NCBI GenBank assembly: GCA_028278335.1
Contig: JANQEN010000146.1
Location: 62,001 to 126,000 of the forward strand
Direction of reading: 5' to 3'
DNA: 64,000 nucleotides
Source: Chitinivibrionales bacterium
Lineage (GTDB): Bacteria > Fibrobacterota > Chitinivibrionia > Chitinivibrionales > JANQEN01
Below the pieces are notes generated by a model. That model made no database searches and was not told the DNA's origin. It saw only the letters and a program-made list of their open reading frames with translations. Each line of letters starts with the position of its first letter. Position 1 is the stretch's first letter. Both the position numbers and the translations under genes were made by a program. This document shows, piece by piece, positions 34,836-44,635 of this stretch.

Positions 34836-37100
34836 ATGTTTAAAAGTGTCAAAGAGAAAATCCTTCTTTACTTTCCTCATTTGCAGGTTGTTCTATCCTG
34901 CCATGCCTTAGTAGGATGGCTCGCATTGAGCTTTGGTATCGTGATAGCACGATACATCCCCTATTGCACCGTAACCCAATTATATAATAACAAAATCCTC
35001 TATTCAATCCTTTTCTTACTTCTTATTGCACTAATTCTTAACCAGAGGATTATACGATGTTCACTCTTTTTTTACATTGGTATTCTCCTGATAAGTTATG
35101 GTAACCAAAAAGAGCAGACTCTCCTGCAAAAGTATCACTCTCTTGCCCACAGTAGCAGCTCTATTGGCTTTGAAGGCCGTGTTACAAATTCACCACTTTA
35201 TTCTCATGGGCACTATCATCATACGGTTTCATTGACGAAAATGTTTAATACCAGTGACACCATCGCTATTGCAGGGACGGCTATTCACTGGAAATCCAAT
35301 GCCCCTTGCTCTCTATTTGCATCAGTGCAAGGCCTGGGATCCCTTTTGCCCATAGATGCACCTGAAAATCCCTATGGATTTGATCGACGGAGTATACTGC
35401 TGTCTAAAGGTCTCTTTGGTATTTGTGTGATTGATTCTATTGCGCAACACCTCGAGAGTATGTCCCCGTTGTCAAAGATTTTCCATGTAACCTATAGCAT
35501 CGCCACCAAAACAATCGAGCAGGTGAGAAGCCCACAGGTGCGAGTGCTCCTATACGCTCTCTTTTTAGGAGATCGATCCCAGTTGGATGATTCAACAAAA
35601 GAGGCCTTTCGCAGGGCAGGCATTTTCCACCTTCTTGCCCTATCAGGTCTACATGTGGGGATTTTAGCAACATCACTCATGCTTTTATTTTTATATATAC
35701 CCTGCCCGCGACCAATAAAAATTGGAGTGACCATTCTCCTTTTATGGGCCTATCTCCTTTTTGTTGGGGCGCTTCCCTCGTTATTTCGTGCGGTTATAAT
35801 GGCCACGTTCATTCTCCTAGCTACTCTGTGGGAACGAAGAAGCCTGCCACTCAATGCATTGGGTATTGCTGGGATTGCTTGGCTTGTGATCTCACCATAT
35901 AGTCTCTTTACACCAGGGTTTCAGCTCTCTTTTGTAGCTACCTTTAGTATTATCACCCTCTACCCCTTTGTTCGTGATCATTTTACTCCTAACAAAATTC
36001 GTCAACACAAAAAAGGTATAGGAGCCTTTGTTTATGCAGCTCTCTTTGTATCAATGGCTGGATTTATTGGAACAGCACCACTTTTATCATGGCACTTTGG
36101 TCATCTATCGGTAGTAGGATTGATAGCAAATATTGGTGCAGTCTTTTTAATGACTTTAAGTCTAAACCTCTTTTTTGCTGCGCTGATAGTACAAGTTATT
36201 TGGCCCACACTTTCCCATTGGATCATGATTGGATGTGAAGGAACTCTTTCTTTATTGGTCAAGGGAGCGGAACTTTCTTGTTTGCTCCCCTTTTCACAAA
36301 TAACAACTAATAAACCCTGTGTATTCTCAACAACACTATATTGCACGTTCTTTATATCTCTTGTTCTGGTCAGTAAACAGTGGCTATATAGGTTGTTGAA
36401 ATGGTGGTGCCCAATCATACTCTTCTTTGTGCCCCTTATTGGATTGATCCATACAAACAAAAATGATTTAGCAGTTATTTTTTTTAAAACAAAGGAGTAT
36501 GGCCTAACGGGAATTCGCTTTCCCAACAATCGTGTATGGCTTATTGATGAAGAACCAGTGTCCACAGTTAAAAGTAGTCGCAGCCATAGTGCTTTTCCCT
36601 GGCTTAGAGCCCAAAAATGGTGTTCCTTTGATGCGCTTATACTCCCCCATATGTCAAACAACAGTATTCATACTCTGCACCAAGTAATAAATAATAGAAA
36701 ACCGAATATGGTTATCGTCCCTAAACTATCGCAGGAAACAAAGTATCAGCAAGGAATTGAAGCATATCTAAAGGACAACAATGTTGAATGCATCCAAGCA
36801 AAACACAATACCCGTTTTGTGCCAAGTCCACGATGCACTGTAACTATCCACCAATGTCAATCACCAACGGTTTGGTATGAACAAACCAGCCCTACTGAAA
36901 TCACAATTACCTATAATGGAATAACCATGGCACTGGTAAACAATAGAAAGAGCAACCTCTTTGTAAATGACTTTGACATTGTAAAGTCGAACAATAGAAT
37001 TTCAGTTGGTGATTCCATTTATAACCTTGATAGTATGGGTGCTGTGACTATCAAAATTAACCGCAAGGGAATATTACAGTTCTCTTCAATAATGAAATAA
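34836..37100 (+). CDS. comEC: ComEC/Rec2 family DNA-uptake channel
   Basis: A 754-residue inner-membrane protein. The N-terminal helices and OB-like segment (about 1-215) are followed by the competence core: REAGIFHLLALSGLHVGIL-type sequence (FRRAGIFHLLALSGLHVGILA), PSLFRAVIMATFILL and the 8-9 helices to about residue 540. ComEC carries single-stranded DNA across the inner membrane in transformation. The C-terminal metallo-beta-lactamase-like part (about 545-750) keeps the fold's strands but shows LPHMSNNSIHTL where the metal-binding HxHxDH should be, so it looks catalytically dead. No other com gene is adjacent. Confidence 0.88.
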   Translation: MFKSVKEKILLYFPHLQVVLSCHALVGWLALSFGIVIARYIPYCTVTQLYNNKILYSILFLLLIALILNQRIIRCSLFFYIGILLISYGNQKEQTLLQKYHSLAHSSSSIGFEGRVTNSPLYSHGHYHHTVSLTKMFNTSDTIAIAGTAIHWKSNAPCSLFASVQGLGSLLPIDAPENPYGFDRRSILLSKGLFGICVIDSIAQHLESMSPLSKIFHVTYSIATKTIEQVRSPQVRVLLYALFLGDRSQLDDSTKEAFRRAGIFHLLALSGLHVGILATSLMLLFLYIPCPRPIKIGVTILLLWAYLLFVGALPSLFRAVIMATFILLATLWERRSLPLNALGIAGIAWLVISPYSLFTPGFQLSFVATFSIITLYPFVRDHFTPNKIRQHKKGIGAFVYAALFVSMAGFIGTAPLLSWHFGHLSVVGLIANIGAVFLMTLSLNLFFAALIVQVIWPTLSHWIMIGCEGTLSLLVKGAELSCLLPFSQITTNKPCVFSTTLYCTFFISLVLVSKQWLYRLLKWWCPIILFFVPLIGLIHTNKNDLAVIFFKTKEYGLTGIRFPNNRVWLIDEEPVSTVKSSRSHSAFPWLRAQKWCSFDALILPHMSNNSIHTLHQVINNRKPNMVIVPKLSQETKYQQGIEAYLKDNNVECIQAKHNTRFVPSPRCTVTIHQCQSPTVWYEQTSPTEITITYNGITMALVNNRKSNLFVNDFDIVKSNNRISVGDSIYNLDSMGAVTIKINRKGILQFSSIMK

Positions 37101-37112
37101 ATCTTAAAAGAA

Positions 37113-37147
37113 CTTGCCGGGGGGAGAAAACCTCCCCCCATTGCAAG
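37113..37147 (+). terminator. strong hairpin after comEC
   Basis: GGGGGGAG (37119-37126) pairs with CTCCCCCC (37132-37139), loop AAAAC. An outer stem CTTGC/GCAAG extends it. The T tract after it is weak, so termination is likely but not certain. Confidence 0.65.
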
Positions 37148-37371
37148 CTTCCCCTTATTTTCAATTTGTCTAAGCAGGTTATACTAATGTAACGAATTTT
37201 ATATATTCTCAAAATATTTTTATTGAACAATCAATATTTAAACTTAATGCGACTCTATTTTTCAAAAAATAGAAGTCCAATTTTAAACAATTTATTATTT
37301 TAAACCTTAAGATATGGTCCATCTTAATGAATTGGACTGATTAAAAAGAGTAAACTGAAAAGGATGTCCCC

Positions 37372-39303
37372 ATGAAGAGACCGCTATGTATGCGCTTGCA
37401 GGGTATTAAAATTGGATTACTATGTCTTTTTGTTTCAAGCTGCTTATTTGCCAGGCTTATTACAAAGAAGCATCCCATGCTTAAGGTTGAAGTACCCAAG
37501 GAGTGGCAAAGAGAAGCCGTGGTTATTCTATGTGATACTATGAAAATAGATATCCTTAAGGAGGTTAAGAAAAAGAATCGAATAAATCTGAATAGCATAA
37601 AAGAGACCTATATAACCTGGTACAAAATTAACGATCCTTCAAATAAAGACTTACTTGAACTGATTTTCTCTTACAGTCCATTTATAGAATCAAAACCAAC
37701 AATTGTAGTAACAGCGATGTATAACAAAAACAAAATAAAACGAATAGTTAACTTTAAGCATGAAAAAGAATTAGTTAATAAATGGAGTCTCTTTAAACAT
37801 GGATCTGGAGACAATGTTTTGAGGACGACAATACCAGACTACAAGAACATAAAAATTCTCAGAATAAAATATACCAGAATGATTAAACAGGTACAGGAAG
37901 TCGGTCATTATTATATTCGGAACTCTTTTTTCAATACAGCAAAAAAATGTATTACTGTATCTTGGCCCTTATCTTATCAAATTAAATACTCTCTCCAAAA
38001 CCGTGAAAATTTAAAGATAAAAACTACAAAATCGGATAAAAAAAAGAGGTTTGAAATTAATATTGAAAGCAATATGTTACCAGAGTTGAGGAATACAAAA
38101 AATTGTAAATTTCCAGAAAATTGGTTTTCAAGTCTCCTTATATCCATTCCACCCTATGGTAAAAAATCACTCACTTGGCGGCAGACTGGCCAGCACTATT
38201 TAGATATGATCAATGACTCTCTTTCTAAAAAGGATACCACGGTATTCGAAGAACTTGCAACCAAGATCCAATGGCCTCAAAATACTGAGGGAATAATCAA
38301 CACCGCCTATAATTATGTAAAAAACAATATCCGTTATTATGGAAGCTGGGAAAAAAGTTATGGTTGGATTCCGCGAGATCCTAAAACCATACTTGAAAAG
38401 GGCTATGGCGATTGTAAAGAGATGTCCCACATGCTCGCTCTTTTACTTAGACAAAAAGGTGTGTATGCTACCACGGTACTTTTAAAACGAGGAAGAGGAG
38501 CTCATTTTCATCCGGATTATCCATCAACAGTTAATACTAACCATGCAATTACCTGTGTGGAGCGAAGCAATGGCGAGAAGGTTTATTTGGATGCGACCTC
38601 AAAAAATGCGACAAGCAAAACTGCCTATTACGAATATATAAACAAGCCTGTTCTTATTATCAAGAATAATGCCTCTGTTTTAGAAACAGTAAAACCGGGG
38701 AAGTATTACCAGAATAAAATCATTACTCATTCAACAGTAAAAAGGGATCCCCAAAATTCGAATTGGACGATAACTGGAACAATAAAACTATATGGTGAAG
38801 TTGCCTACTCATTGTACAATGACATCCATAAATATGAGCGCCAGGGAAGGAAAAAGGTAACTAAGGACTTTATACAGGACAACCTTCATTTTAAAGCATC
38901 AAAGGTCACCGTAAAATCAGTTGGTTCACAAACTACCACACTGGAATTTACTGCGGATTTTAATGCCGCTGTTCTTACTTCACCGGCCCAGGGAATAATA
39001 CTCTCCATACCATCAATCCACATTCCCCATGAACGTTTTAGCGACCTTACCTATGAGGGAGATCGCTATTTATGGAAAGTACACCAAGAAGATTCCTGGA
39101 CCTTACCAAATAAATTTAGCAAACTGAACTTCTCAAAACTGGTGAGTAAGTATGGCAATGGTCAATGGGAAAAAAATGGAAATACAATAACTCGTATATA
39201 TAAGAATGATTTTTTATCAGTAGATAATTCTGAACGGGAAAAGCTCAAGGCTTTTTATCATGAAAGGAGTCAATTTGTTCGCGGAATTGCTTGGTCGAAA
39301 TAG
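37372..39303 (+). CDS. exported transglutaminase-like (DUF3857-type) protein
   Basis: A 643-residue protein with a signal sequence (about 1-27). The N-terminal half (about 60-270) is beta-rich as in DUF3857 proteins. The transglutaminase/protease-like core is intact: GYGDCKEMSHML (Cys348), TNHAITCVE (His391) and VYLDATS (Asp407) give the Cys-His-Asp triad. The C-terminal 200 residues are beta-rich. Location is probably periplasmic. It overlaps the next gene, a diverged relative without the catalytic Cys. The reaction (crosslinking, hydrolysis or amide formation) is not known. Confidence 0.8.
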   Translation: MKRPLCMRLQGIKIGLLCLFVSSCLFARLITKKHPMLKVEVPKEWQREAVVILCDTMKIDILKEVKKKNRINLNSIKETYITWYKINDPSNKDLLELIFSYSPFIESKPTIVVTAMYNKNKIKRIVNFKHEKELVNKWSLFKHGSGDNVLRTTIPDYKNIKILRIKYTRMIKQVQEVGHYYIRNSFFNTAKKCITVSWPLSYQIKYSLQNRENLKIKTTKSDKKKRFEINIESNMLPELRNTKNCKFPENWFSSLLISIPPYGKKSLTWRQTGQHYLDMINDSLSKKDTTVFEELATKIQWPQNTEGIINTAYNYVKNNIRYYGSWEKSYGWIPRDPKTILEKGYGDCKEMSHMLALLLRQKGVYATTVLLKRGRGAHFHPDYPSTVNTNHAITCVERSNGEKVYLDATSKNATSKTAYYEYINKPVLIIKNNASVLETVKPGKYYQNKIITHSTVKRDPQNSNWTITGTIKLYGEVAYSLYNDIHKYERQGRKKVTKDFIQDNLHFKASKVTVKSVGSQTTTLEFTADFNAAVLTSPAQGIILSIPSIHIPHERFSDLTYEGDRYLWKVHQEDSWTLPNKFSKLNFSKLVSKYGNGQWEKNGNTITRIYKNDFLSVDNSEREKLKAFYHERSQFVRGIAWSK

Positions 39304-41161
39304 ACTTGTTTTTATAATGTATGGAGTCTCTCTTTTATTCCATTTACAAACTCCTGCATACTCCACCTTTAAAGATAGAGAGGAAAATCCCTCAATTATT
39401 TTAAGAAACAGTAGATATAATAAAAAGTGGAAAAAATATGGCGCCTACTATGACACCTATGATGTATCTCTATCCTCAACCTTTACCATGCGAGGTGCCA
39501 CCTCCAGAGTAAAAGTATATCGTGTAATGAAGATTTTGTCAACAGAGGGCGCGAAGCGGGGAGCAATACGAGTTTATGAATATGCGCCAGTATTATCCCA
39601 CTTTGAACCACGACTCTACAATGAAGACGGTATGGAAATACCCTTGGATAAAAGAAAGATGCGAAAGACGTACCTGCAATCAAATAAAGTGGTTTTTCCC
39701 AATGTTACTAAGGGCTCTGTTCTTGTTTTAGAAATGGAATTCTACTATCAAAACACCTACTATTCAGGATTCCATGAATGGTTTAATCCTGAAATTCCCA
39801 TAAGATCTGGGACTTTTCACCATAAAAAAAGCTCCAATTGTGTGTATGATTACCGAATCTATGGTTCTAAGCACAAATTAATTGAAACAAGAGAGGGAAA
39901 TACCTGGAACATAAATGATTACGAGCCCGAAAAGGATCTCTACTTTACTGACTACGATGCCTTTGTAGAACCAAAAATTATTTGCAAGCTCTTAAAAGTA
40001 AAATCCTGGAGTAGGAATTTTCACTCCAATAAAAAGATTCTTTCGGAGTACAAAAACAACCTCTTTGGCATTACCGTAAATTACAAAGGGGAGGGCTTTA
40101 ATAAAATTCTCCGTCAATGTGCTAAGGGAATTAAATCTCCACAAAAACGAGCCACAGCCATTTTAACATGGATTCAGGATAACATGAACTCCTCGGGCAG
40201 TTATACAAATGCCTACAAAGATGTTATCAATGTTCAAAATGCCTCAGACATGCAGATCAGTGGGCTCTGTTCCAAGCTTATGCAAAAGGCTGGCTTAAAA
40301 TCCCATGTTGTGATAACGGGAAGCAAAAACGAATATGTAATCGATACGACCTTCTTGATCCACAATAACTACATCACTATCCCCTTACCAGTTGTAGAAA
40401 TTGATGGAACTCCTTTAGTTGCCTATCCCTTTGATCGAGGATATGAATTGGGCGAATATCCTCTCTCTTTTAACAAAGTCCCCTGTTTGAATCTCGTTGA
40501 AAAGGAGATACAACAACTACCTCCTCCAAAATATGGTACCAAATGGATTAGAGAACAGAAAAAACTGAATTTAAATGCACCAAACAAGACCTTTTCATTG
40601 ATTTATGAGTACAAAGAGAACAGTGCCAGCTACCACAGAGAGGATTTACTCTCCTGTGACGACTCGCAACTAGAAAAAAAGTTCCAGAATTGGCTTAAAG
40701 ATAAATTTCAATCAAATAAACTCAAAACCTTTACTATTCAAAATTTACATGACTATTCACTTCCCCTCAATATTAACATCGAATACGACTGCGAAGAACC
40801 TCCGATTCCCTATGGAAAAAAGCAGATATATAAATTTGGCAAACTCTTTGATGACTATTTTAGCTCCATTACAGCTGATCGTAAAGAAGATGTGTTTATT
40901 CATAATAAGGCATTCTATATTGATGAGGTTGAATTAATGAAAATCCCCGGAAAAAAGATTAGCCTCGATATGCACATGGTCAATCTTGACAATGCACTCT
41001 TTACCAGTACCACTGCAAAATTGATAACCGACTCCAGTGTTATTTACAGAAGAGAGTTGCAGTACAAGCCAGGTGTGTTTACAAACAGTGAGTTTAAACC
41101 GCTCTGTAAAGATATACACACTCTCAACAGTATTAACCAGGCAAGCATTATAATAGAATAA
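39275..41161 (+). CDS. exported transglutaminase-like protein, catalytic Cys lost
   Basis: A 628-residue protein if started at TTG 39275, which follows AAAGGAG by 5 bases; an ATG at 39260 lies upstream of that site and an ATG at 39317 is a further choice. The signal sequence (FIMYGVSLLFHLQTPAYS) is read in all cases. The N-terminal DUF3857-like region includes VYRVMKILSTEGAKRGAIRVYEYAP. In the core, NASDMQISGLCSKLMQKAG stands where GYGDCKEMSHML is in the paralogue, so Met replaces the active Cys. It is probably a non-catalytic partner or scaffold of the upstream protein. It overlaps that gene by about 29 bases. Confidence 0.72.
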   Translation: MFAELLGRNRLVFIMYGVSLLFHLQTPAYSTFKDREENPSIILRNSRYNKKWKKYGAYYDTYDVSLSSTFTMRGATSRVKVYRVMKILSTEGAKRGAIRVYEYAPVLSHFEPRLYNEDGMEIPLDKRKMRKTYLQSNKVVFPNVTKGSVLVLEMEFYYQNTYYSGFHEWFNPEIPIRSGTFHHKKSSNCVYDYRIYGSKHKLIETREGNTWNINDYEPEKDLYFTDYDAFVEPKIICKLLKVKSWSRNFHSNKKILSEYKNNLFGITVNYKGEGFNKILRQCAKGIKSPQKRATAILTWIQDNMNSSGSYTNAYKDVINVQNASDMQISGLCSKLMQKAGLKSHVVITGSKNEYVIDTTFLIHNNYITIPLPVVEIDGTPLVAYPFDRGYELGEYPLSFNKVPCLNLVEKEIQQLPPPKYGTKWIREQKKLNLNAPNKTFSLIYEYKENSASYHREDLLSCDDSQLEKKFQNWLKDKFQSNKLKTFTIQNLHDYSLPLNINIEYDCEEPPIPYGKKQIYKFGKLFDDYFSSITADRKEDVFIHNKAFYIDEVELMKIPGKKISLDMHMVNLDNALFTSTTAKLITDSSVIYRRELQYKPGVFTNSEFKPLCKDIHTLNSINQASIIIE

Positions 41162-41165
41162 CCCA

Positions 41166-41897
41166 ATGCAACTCCCCCTATCCCCAACTCAGATTGCACT
41201 GGCCCTTTGTATCATTACTGTTGGTGCAATCATCCAGGGTTCCATAGGGTTTGGGCTTGGCCCCTTTGGCGTGCCCTTACTTTTGCTTATTCATCCACAA
41301 TTTGTTCCGGGACCGGTACTCTTTTCTGCACTTTTTTTAAACATTCTCATGATTCGTCGTGAGGGGTATGCGGTAAAACTCAATGAGACCTTTTGGGCAT
41401 TGATCGGGCGTGTTATTGGTACAATACTGGCAGCTCTGATACTAAAGTTTATAGCCAAGGATATCCTCACCCTTTACTTTGCAGCCATAGTGCTCTTTGG
41501 GTGCGCACTCTCCTTGAGTGGATTAACCCTTGCCATTAACCGGATCAATCTCAGTTTTGTGGGGCTGCTCTCAGGCTTTATGGGGACGACATCATCGATT
41601 GGTGGGCCTCCCATGGCGCTGCTCTATCAAAAAAGTAAAGGCCCACGGATTCGCTCAGCCCTTGCCGCAATTTTTCTTATTGGCACGATCCTTTCGATGC
41701 TCTCTTTAGTGGTTGTAGACTATTTTGGTAGTATTGAGCTACAACTCTCTTTCATTTTGCTTCCCGGTGTATGGCTTGGCTACTGGCTCTCCAAATTTAC
41801 CACCCCTATTGTTGATAAAGGCTTTGTAAGGCCTATTGTTCTGAGTATCTCTGTTGCAACTGCAGTTATACTCGTAATTCGAACCCTATTTTTTTAA
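41166..41897 (+). CDS. TSUP (TauE/SafE) family permease
   Basis: A 243-residue, eight-helix membrane protein. It opens with LALCIITVGAIIQGSIGFGLGPFGVPLLL and has the half-repeat LSGFMGTTSSIGGPPMALLYQ, both hallmarks of the family that exports sulfite, sulfoacetate or other organosulfur anions. It starts 4 bases after the transglutaminase-like gene stops, so may share its transcript, although no functional link is evident. Length is normal. Substrate unknown. Confidence 0.88.
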   Translation: MQLPLSPTQIALALCIITVGAIIQGSIGFGLGPFGVPLLLLIHPQFVPGPVLFSALFLNILMIRREGYAVKLNETFWALIGRVIGTILAALILKFIAKDILTLYFAAIVLFGCALSLSGLTLAINRINLSFVGLLSGFMGTTSSIGGPPMALLYQKSKGPRIRSALAAIFLIGTILSMLSLVVVDYFGSIELQLSFILLPGVWLGYWLSKFTTPIVDKGFVRPIVLSISVATAVILVIRTLFF

Positions 41898-41994
41898 ATA
41901 ATCTAAAGATTACAGAATAGAACACTGCACGTTTCAAACACTTTTTCCCCCTTCAATCGCAGGCATATAAAATTATTTCCATACTTCTTTTGCT

Positions 41995-42031
41995 ACCCTC
42001 TCCCCGTGGGAGAGGGGCTGGGGGAGAGGTC
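41995..42031. repeat. CCCTCTCCC/GGGAGAGGG palindrome
   Basis: ACCCTCTCCC CGT GGGAGAGGGG forms a 9-bp G+C-rich stem, then GCTGGGGGAGAGGTC. This is a well-known widely dispersed bacterial intergenic motif. Confidence 0.75.
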
Positions 42032-42054
42032 AAGCGGTATTTTTGGCTTACCTT

Positions 42055-42178
42055 TTTTTTGCTGGTGACCGGGCAAAAACTATAATAGAAACAATGCCGT
42101 CTGGCATTGACTCACCTAACCCAGCAGGCCGGTAGTGACAAAAAAGTTAAGGCTCCAGTCGGGCAGCGTCCCGACGAT
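42055..42178. repeat. dispersed structured element, copy 2 (inverted)
   Basis: Reverse complement of the element at 32320-32440. It has GACCGGGCA, CTATAATAGAA, hairpin CAATGCC-GTCT-GGCATTG region (42092-42109), CCTAACCCAGCA and GTCGGGCAGCGTCCCGAC (42158-42175). Three of seven pairs of the middle hairpin differ from copy 1 with pairing kept. Confidence 0.7.
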
Positions 42179-42367
42179 TTTTATTTATACTTAAAAAGGC
42201 AGCATCTTTTAAATGATTAGACTCTGTAATCAGAAACACTACAACGGAACATCTCTTTTAATTTTAAAATACTGGATAATCAAATTGCTCATTTCCCAAG
42301 ATTTTTTTTTATCTAATCATGCTTTATGCCTTTAGCACGAGCAAAAGAGCTATTCAAAAAGCTTTTG

Positions 42368-42515
42368 AGCCCATTACCAGAGAAATAATCCCATTTAGCG
42401 ATCATTTGAGTGCTTCTCCATGGAAATGGACTCATTTGAAGATCATCTGAGAGCCTCTCCATGGAAATACACACAATTAGAGCCCAATTTGGGGCTTCTC
42501 CACGGAAATACATAC
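42368..42515. repeat. degenerate 42-bp tandem repeat
   Basis: Three clear units and one weak one about 42 bp long. Each has CTTCTCCATGGAAAT or a close variant (about 42413, 42455, 42496), and some share GATCATTTGAG/GATCATCTGAG. No coding frame explains them. Confidence 0.6.
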
Positions 42516-43041
42516 AGTTAAAATCTCCTTAAGAGCGTCGCGCTGGTGAAGATACTTTTTTATCCCCATTTCACTCCCCCTCTTGTTCTAAGAACCCATT
42601 CAAAGAGTGGTCTAGGTAATTGCTTTGGAAATAGGCACTTTTAAACCTTGCCACCTCACATCAAATGCTCTGAGAAGGTTAACAAAGATCTTTTAGGAGG
42701 TATCTTGAATAGAACAATCAATAAATCAAAGCAATTGTCTCTGTTTTTTTGCGATATATGTGAATGGTGGTACACCAGGCTTCAGACACGCACATATTCT
42801 TATGCATTTTTATATTTATTTAGATTTTATTGAATAGTTTGATAATAGCTCACCATCCTAGCCTTTTTTTAAAAATATTTGCTCACAAAATTCATTTTCT
42901 TCATATTATTTTATCTTTTATTCCACATTCCCTATTTAATTAGTGAAATCATTACAACTATTTGAACAAACCAGATGACGCTTTGTATATTATTCACTAT
43001 ACAAACCAGCAAAGTGAACAATTGATTACAAAGAACATATC

Positions 43042-43749
43042 ATGAATTTTTCAGAGTACGTCTTTAGTGCTCCCTATTTGCATTGGCTGATATCCGGTGC
43101 ACAATATACCATTATCATAGCGGGGCTTACCTCAATTGTCTCGTTAATAATAGGCTGCCTTGTCTGTTTTCTTCACATCTCAAAGCAAAAGCTTTACCAT
43201 GTGTGCGCGCTGATATACATCAACATTTTCCGTAATATTCCACCCCTTCCCTTTTTGCTTTTCCTGGTGTTTGGACTCCCTGGTATTTACACACTGCTTA
43301 CGGGCAATATATTTCCACGAAACACTGTTTTTATGTTACTTATTTTGGGAATATCACTCAATACGGCTGCCTATTTAGCGGAGATTTTTAGGAGCGGTCT
43401 TAAGGGTGTACCCAAAAGTACCATTGATTCAGCGCGTGTATTAGGATTAAAACCATCTGACATAAGATTACACATTTTACTTCCTCAGGCATTACGCATC
43501 TCCTTTCCTGCCTTAGGCACCCGATTGATTCATAATATGAAAAATGCATCAATCGCCTTAGTGCTTCCCCTTGATGTCAATCACATGGAAGTCATGGGAC
43601 AGGCTGGCCGAATTGCAGGACAAACCTTTACATGGGCAGAACCTCTCATTTTTGCCGCCTCAGTCTATCTGGTTCTAACCATGATGTTACAGGGTGTTAT
43701 CACCTTTTTTTCACAGGGAATGCAAAAGAAAATTGTATGTCAGAATTAA
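43042..43749 (+). CDS. polar amino-acid ABC transporter permease 1
   Basis: A 235-residue HisM/GlnP-type permease with five or six helices. The EAA loop is VPKSTIDSARVLGLKPSDIR, and the following PQALRISFPALG contacts the ATPase. It forms a heterodimer with permease 2. Start overlaps nothing upstream; the 3' end overlaps permease 2 by 13 bases. Substrates of this family are polar amino acids. Confidence 0.92.
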   Translation: MNFSEYVFSAPYLHWLISGAQYTIIIAGLTSIVSLIIGCLVCFLHISKQKLYHVCALIYINIFRNIPPLPFLLFLVFGLPGIYTLLTGNIFPRNTVFMLLILGISLNTAAYLAEIFRSGLKGVPKSTIDSARVLGLKPSDIRLHILLPQALRISFPALGTRLIHNMKNASIALVLPLDVNHMEVMGQAGRIAGQTFTWAEPLIFAASVYLVLTMMLQGVITFFSQGMQKKIVCQN

Positions 43750-44510
43750 CTGTTGTTGACATTCTAAGAGTGTTGCTATTTGGCTACCCTCTCTCAGCGG
43801 AATTCATTGACCGCTCCTACCCGGTGTTTTTACAAGCTTCGGGTGGACTGGTTCTTACGCTTATAATATCTGTTCTCAGTTTTTCCTGTGGCATGATTCT
43901 GGCGACTCTTTTCGCATCTCTTCTAGAGTTAGAGAGAAAACCTATAAAACGTTTCTCATGGATAGGAACTCTGGTCAGTGTGCTACAAATAGGTATAAGA
44001 GGTATACTGTACGTATGCCAAAGCTTACCCATACTGATTCTGGTACTATTGTTCTACTATCTACCGTATCCGTTATTTGGCCTTCGAGTACCGGCAGTCC
44101 TTCTTGGGATTGGTGCCTTTAGCCTTTATGCGGCAGTATACCTAACCCAAATTTTTCGATCAGGATTTCGATCAGTTCCACAGGGGTTGACAGAATCATC
44201 ACGAATTCTTGGCTTAAATCATTTTCAGATATTTACCACTATTAAACTACCCTGCGCGCTGCGAGTAATGATACCAGCTATTGTGGGAGTTGCCATTACT
44301 GTATTTAAGGATACCTCAGTACTTATGGCTGCAGGGGTTGCAGAGCTTACCTTTACATCACGGCAACTTAGTGCGGCAAGTCCCGGTCACTATAGTGTGG
44401 TGTTGTTCTTGGTAATTGCCCTCTATTGGGCTATTGCATCACTGTTTTCATGGTGGGCCAGATCAATTGAGAAAAAAGTAACCATTTATGGATGGGGTGG
44501 CAGTGTTTAA
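43737..44510 (+). CDS. polar amino-acid ABC transporter permease 2
   Basis: A 257-residue permease from the ATG at 43737 (MSELTVVDILRVLL); a longer in-frame reading would run back inside permease 1. It has the EAA loop VPQGLTESSRILGLNHFQIF and PCALRVMIPAIVG. The N-terminal region is longer than in permease 1. Translational overlap of 13 bases suggests coupling in a fixed ratio. With permease 1 it makes the membrane channel. Confidence 0.9.
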   Translation: MSELTVVDILRVLLFGYPLSAEFIDRSYPVFLQASGGLVLTLIISVLSFSCGMILATLFASLLELERKPIKRFSWIGTLVSVLQIGIRGILYVCQSLPILILVLLFYYLPYPLFGLRVPAVLLGIGAFSLYAAVYLTQIFRSGFRSVPQGLTESSRILGLNHFQIFTTIKLPCALRVMIPAIVGVAITVFKDTSVLMAAGVAELTFTSRQLSAASPGHYSVVLFLVIALYWAIASLFSWWARSIEKKVTIYGWGGSV

Positions 44511-44635
44511 CACGGTTGTAAATCAAGAAGGGAGGGGAGGTATGTTTATGGGGTGTTGAATAGTTCATCATAGTGTTATAAGTCATTTTCATTAAATAAC
44601 TAAAACATTTTAAATCAGTTTAAAAAGGAATTATA

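Larger units (their letters stand above)
41898..43041. other. repeat-rich intergenic region
   Basis: A 1.1-kb stretch without a supported gene. It holds a CCCTCTCCC palindrome (41995-42031), the second copy of the dispersed element (42055-42178), and a 42-bp degenerate tandem repeat (about 42368-42515). Short frames around 42648 have no family likeness. The last 200 bases are AT rich and must contain the ABC operon promoter. Confidence 0.6.

Noticed and set aside
42648-42833. Short plus-strand frame in the 42-kb intergenic region
   Set aside because: No ribosome site, no family likeness and low-complexity flanks.
43632-43736. Upstream extension of permease 2
   Set aside because: It lies inside permease 1 in another frame; ATG 43737 gives a normal permease start.
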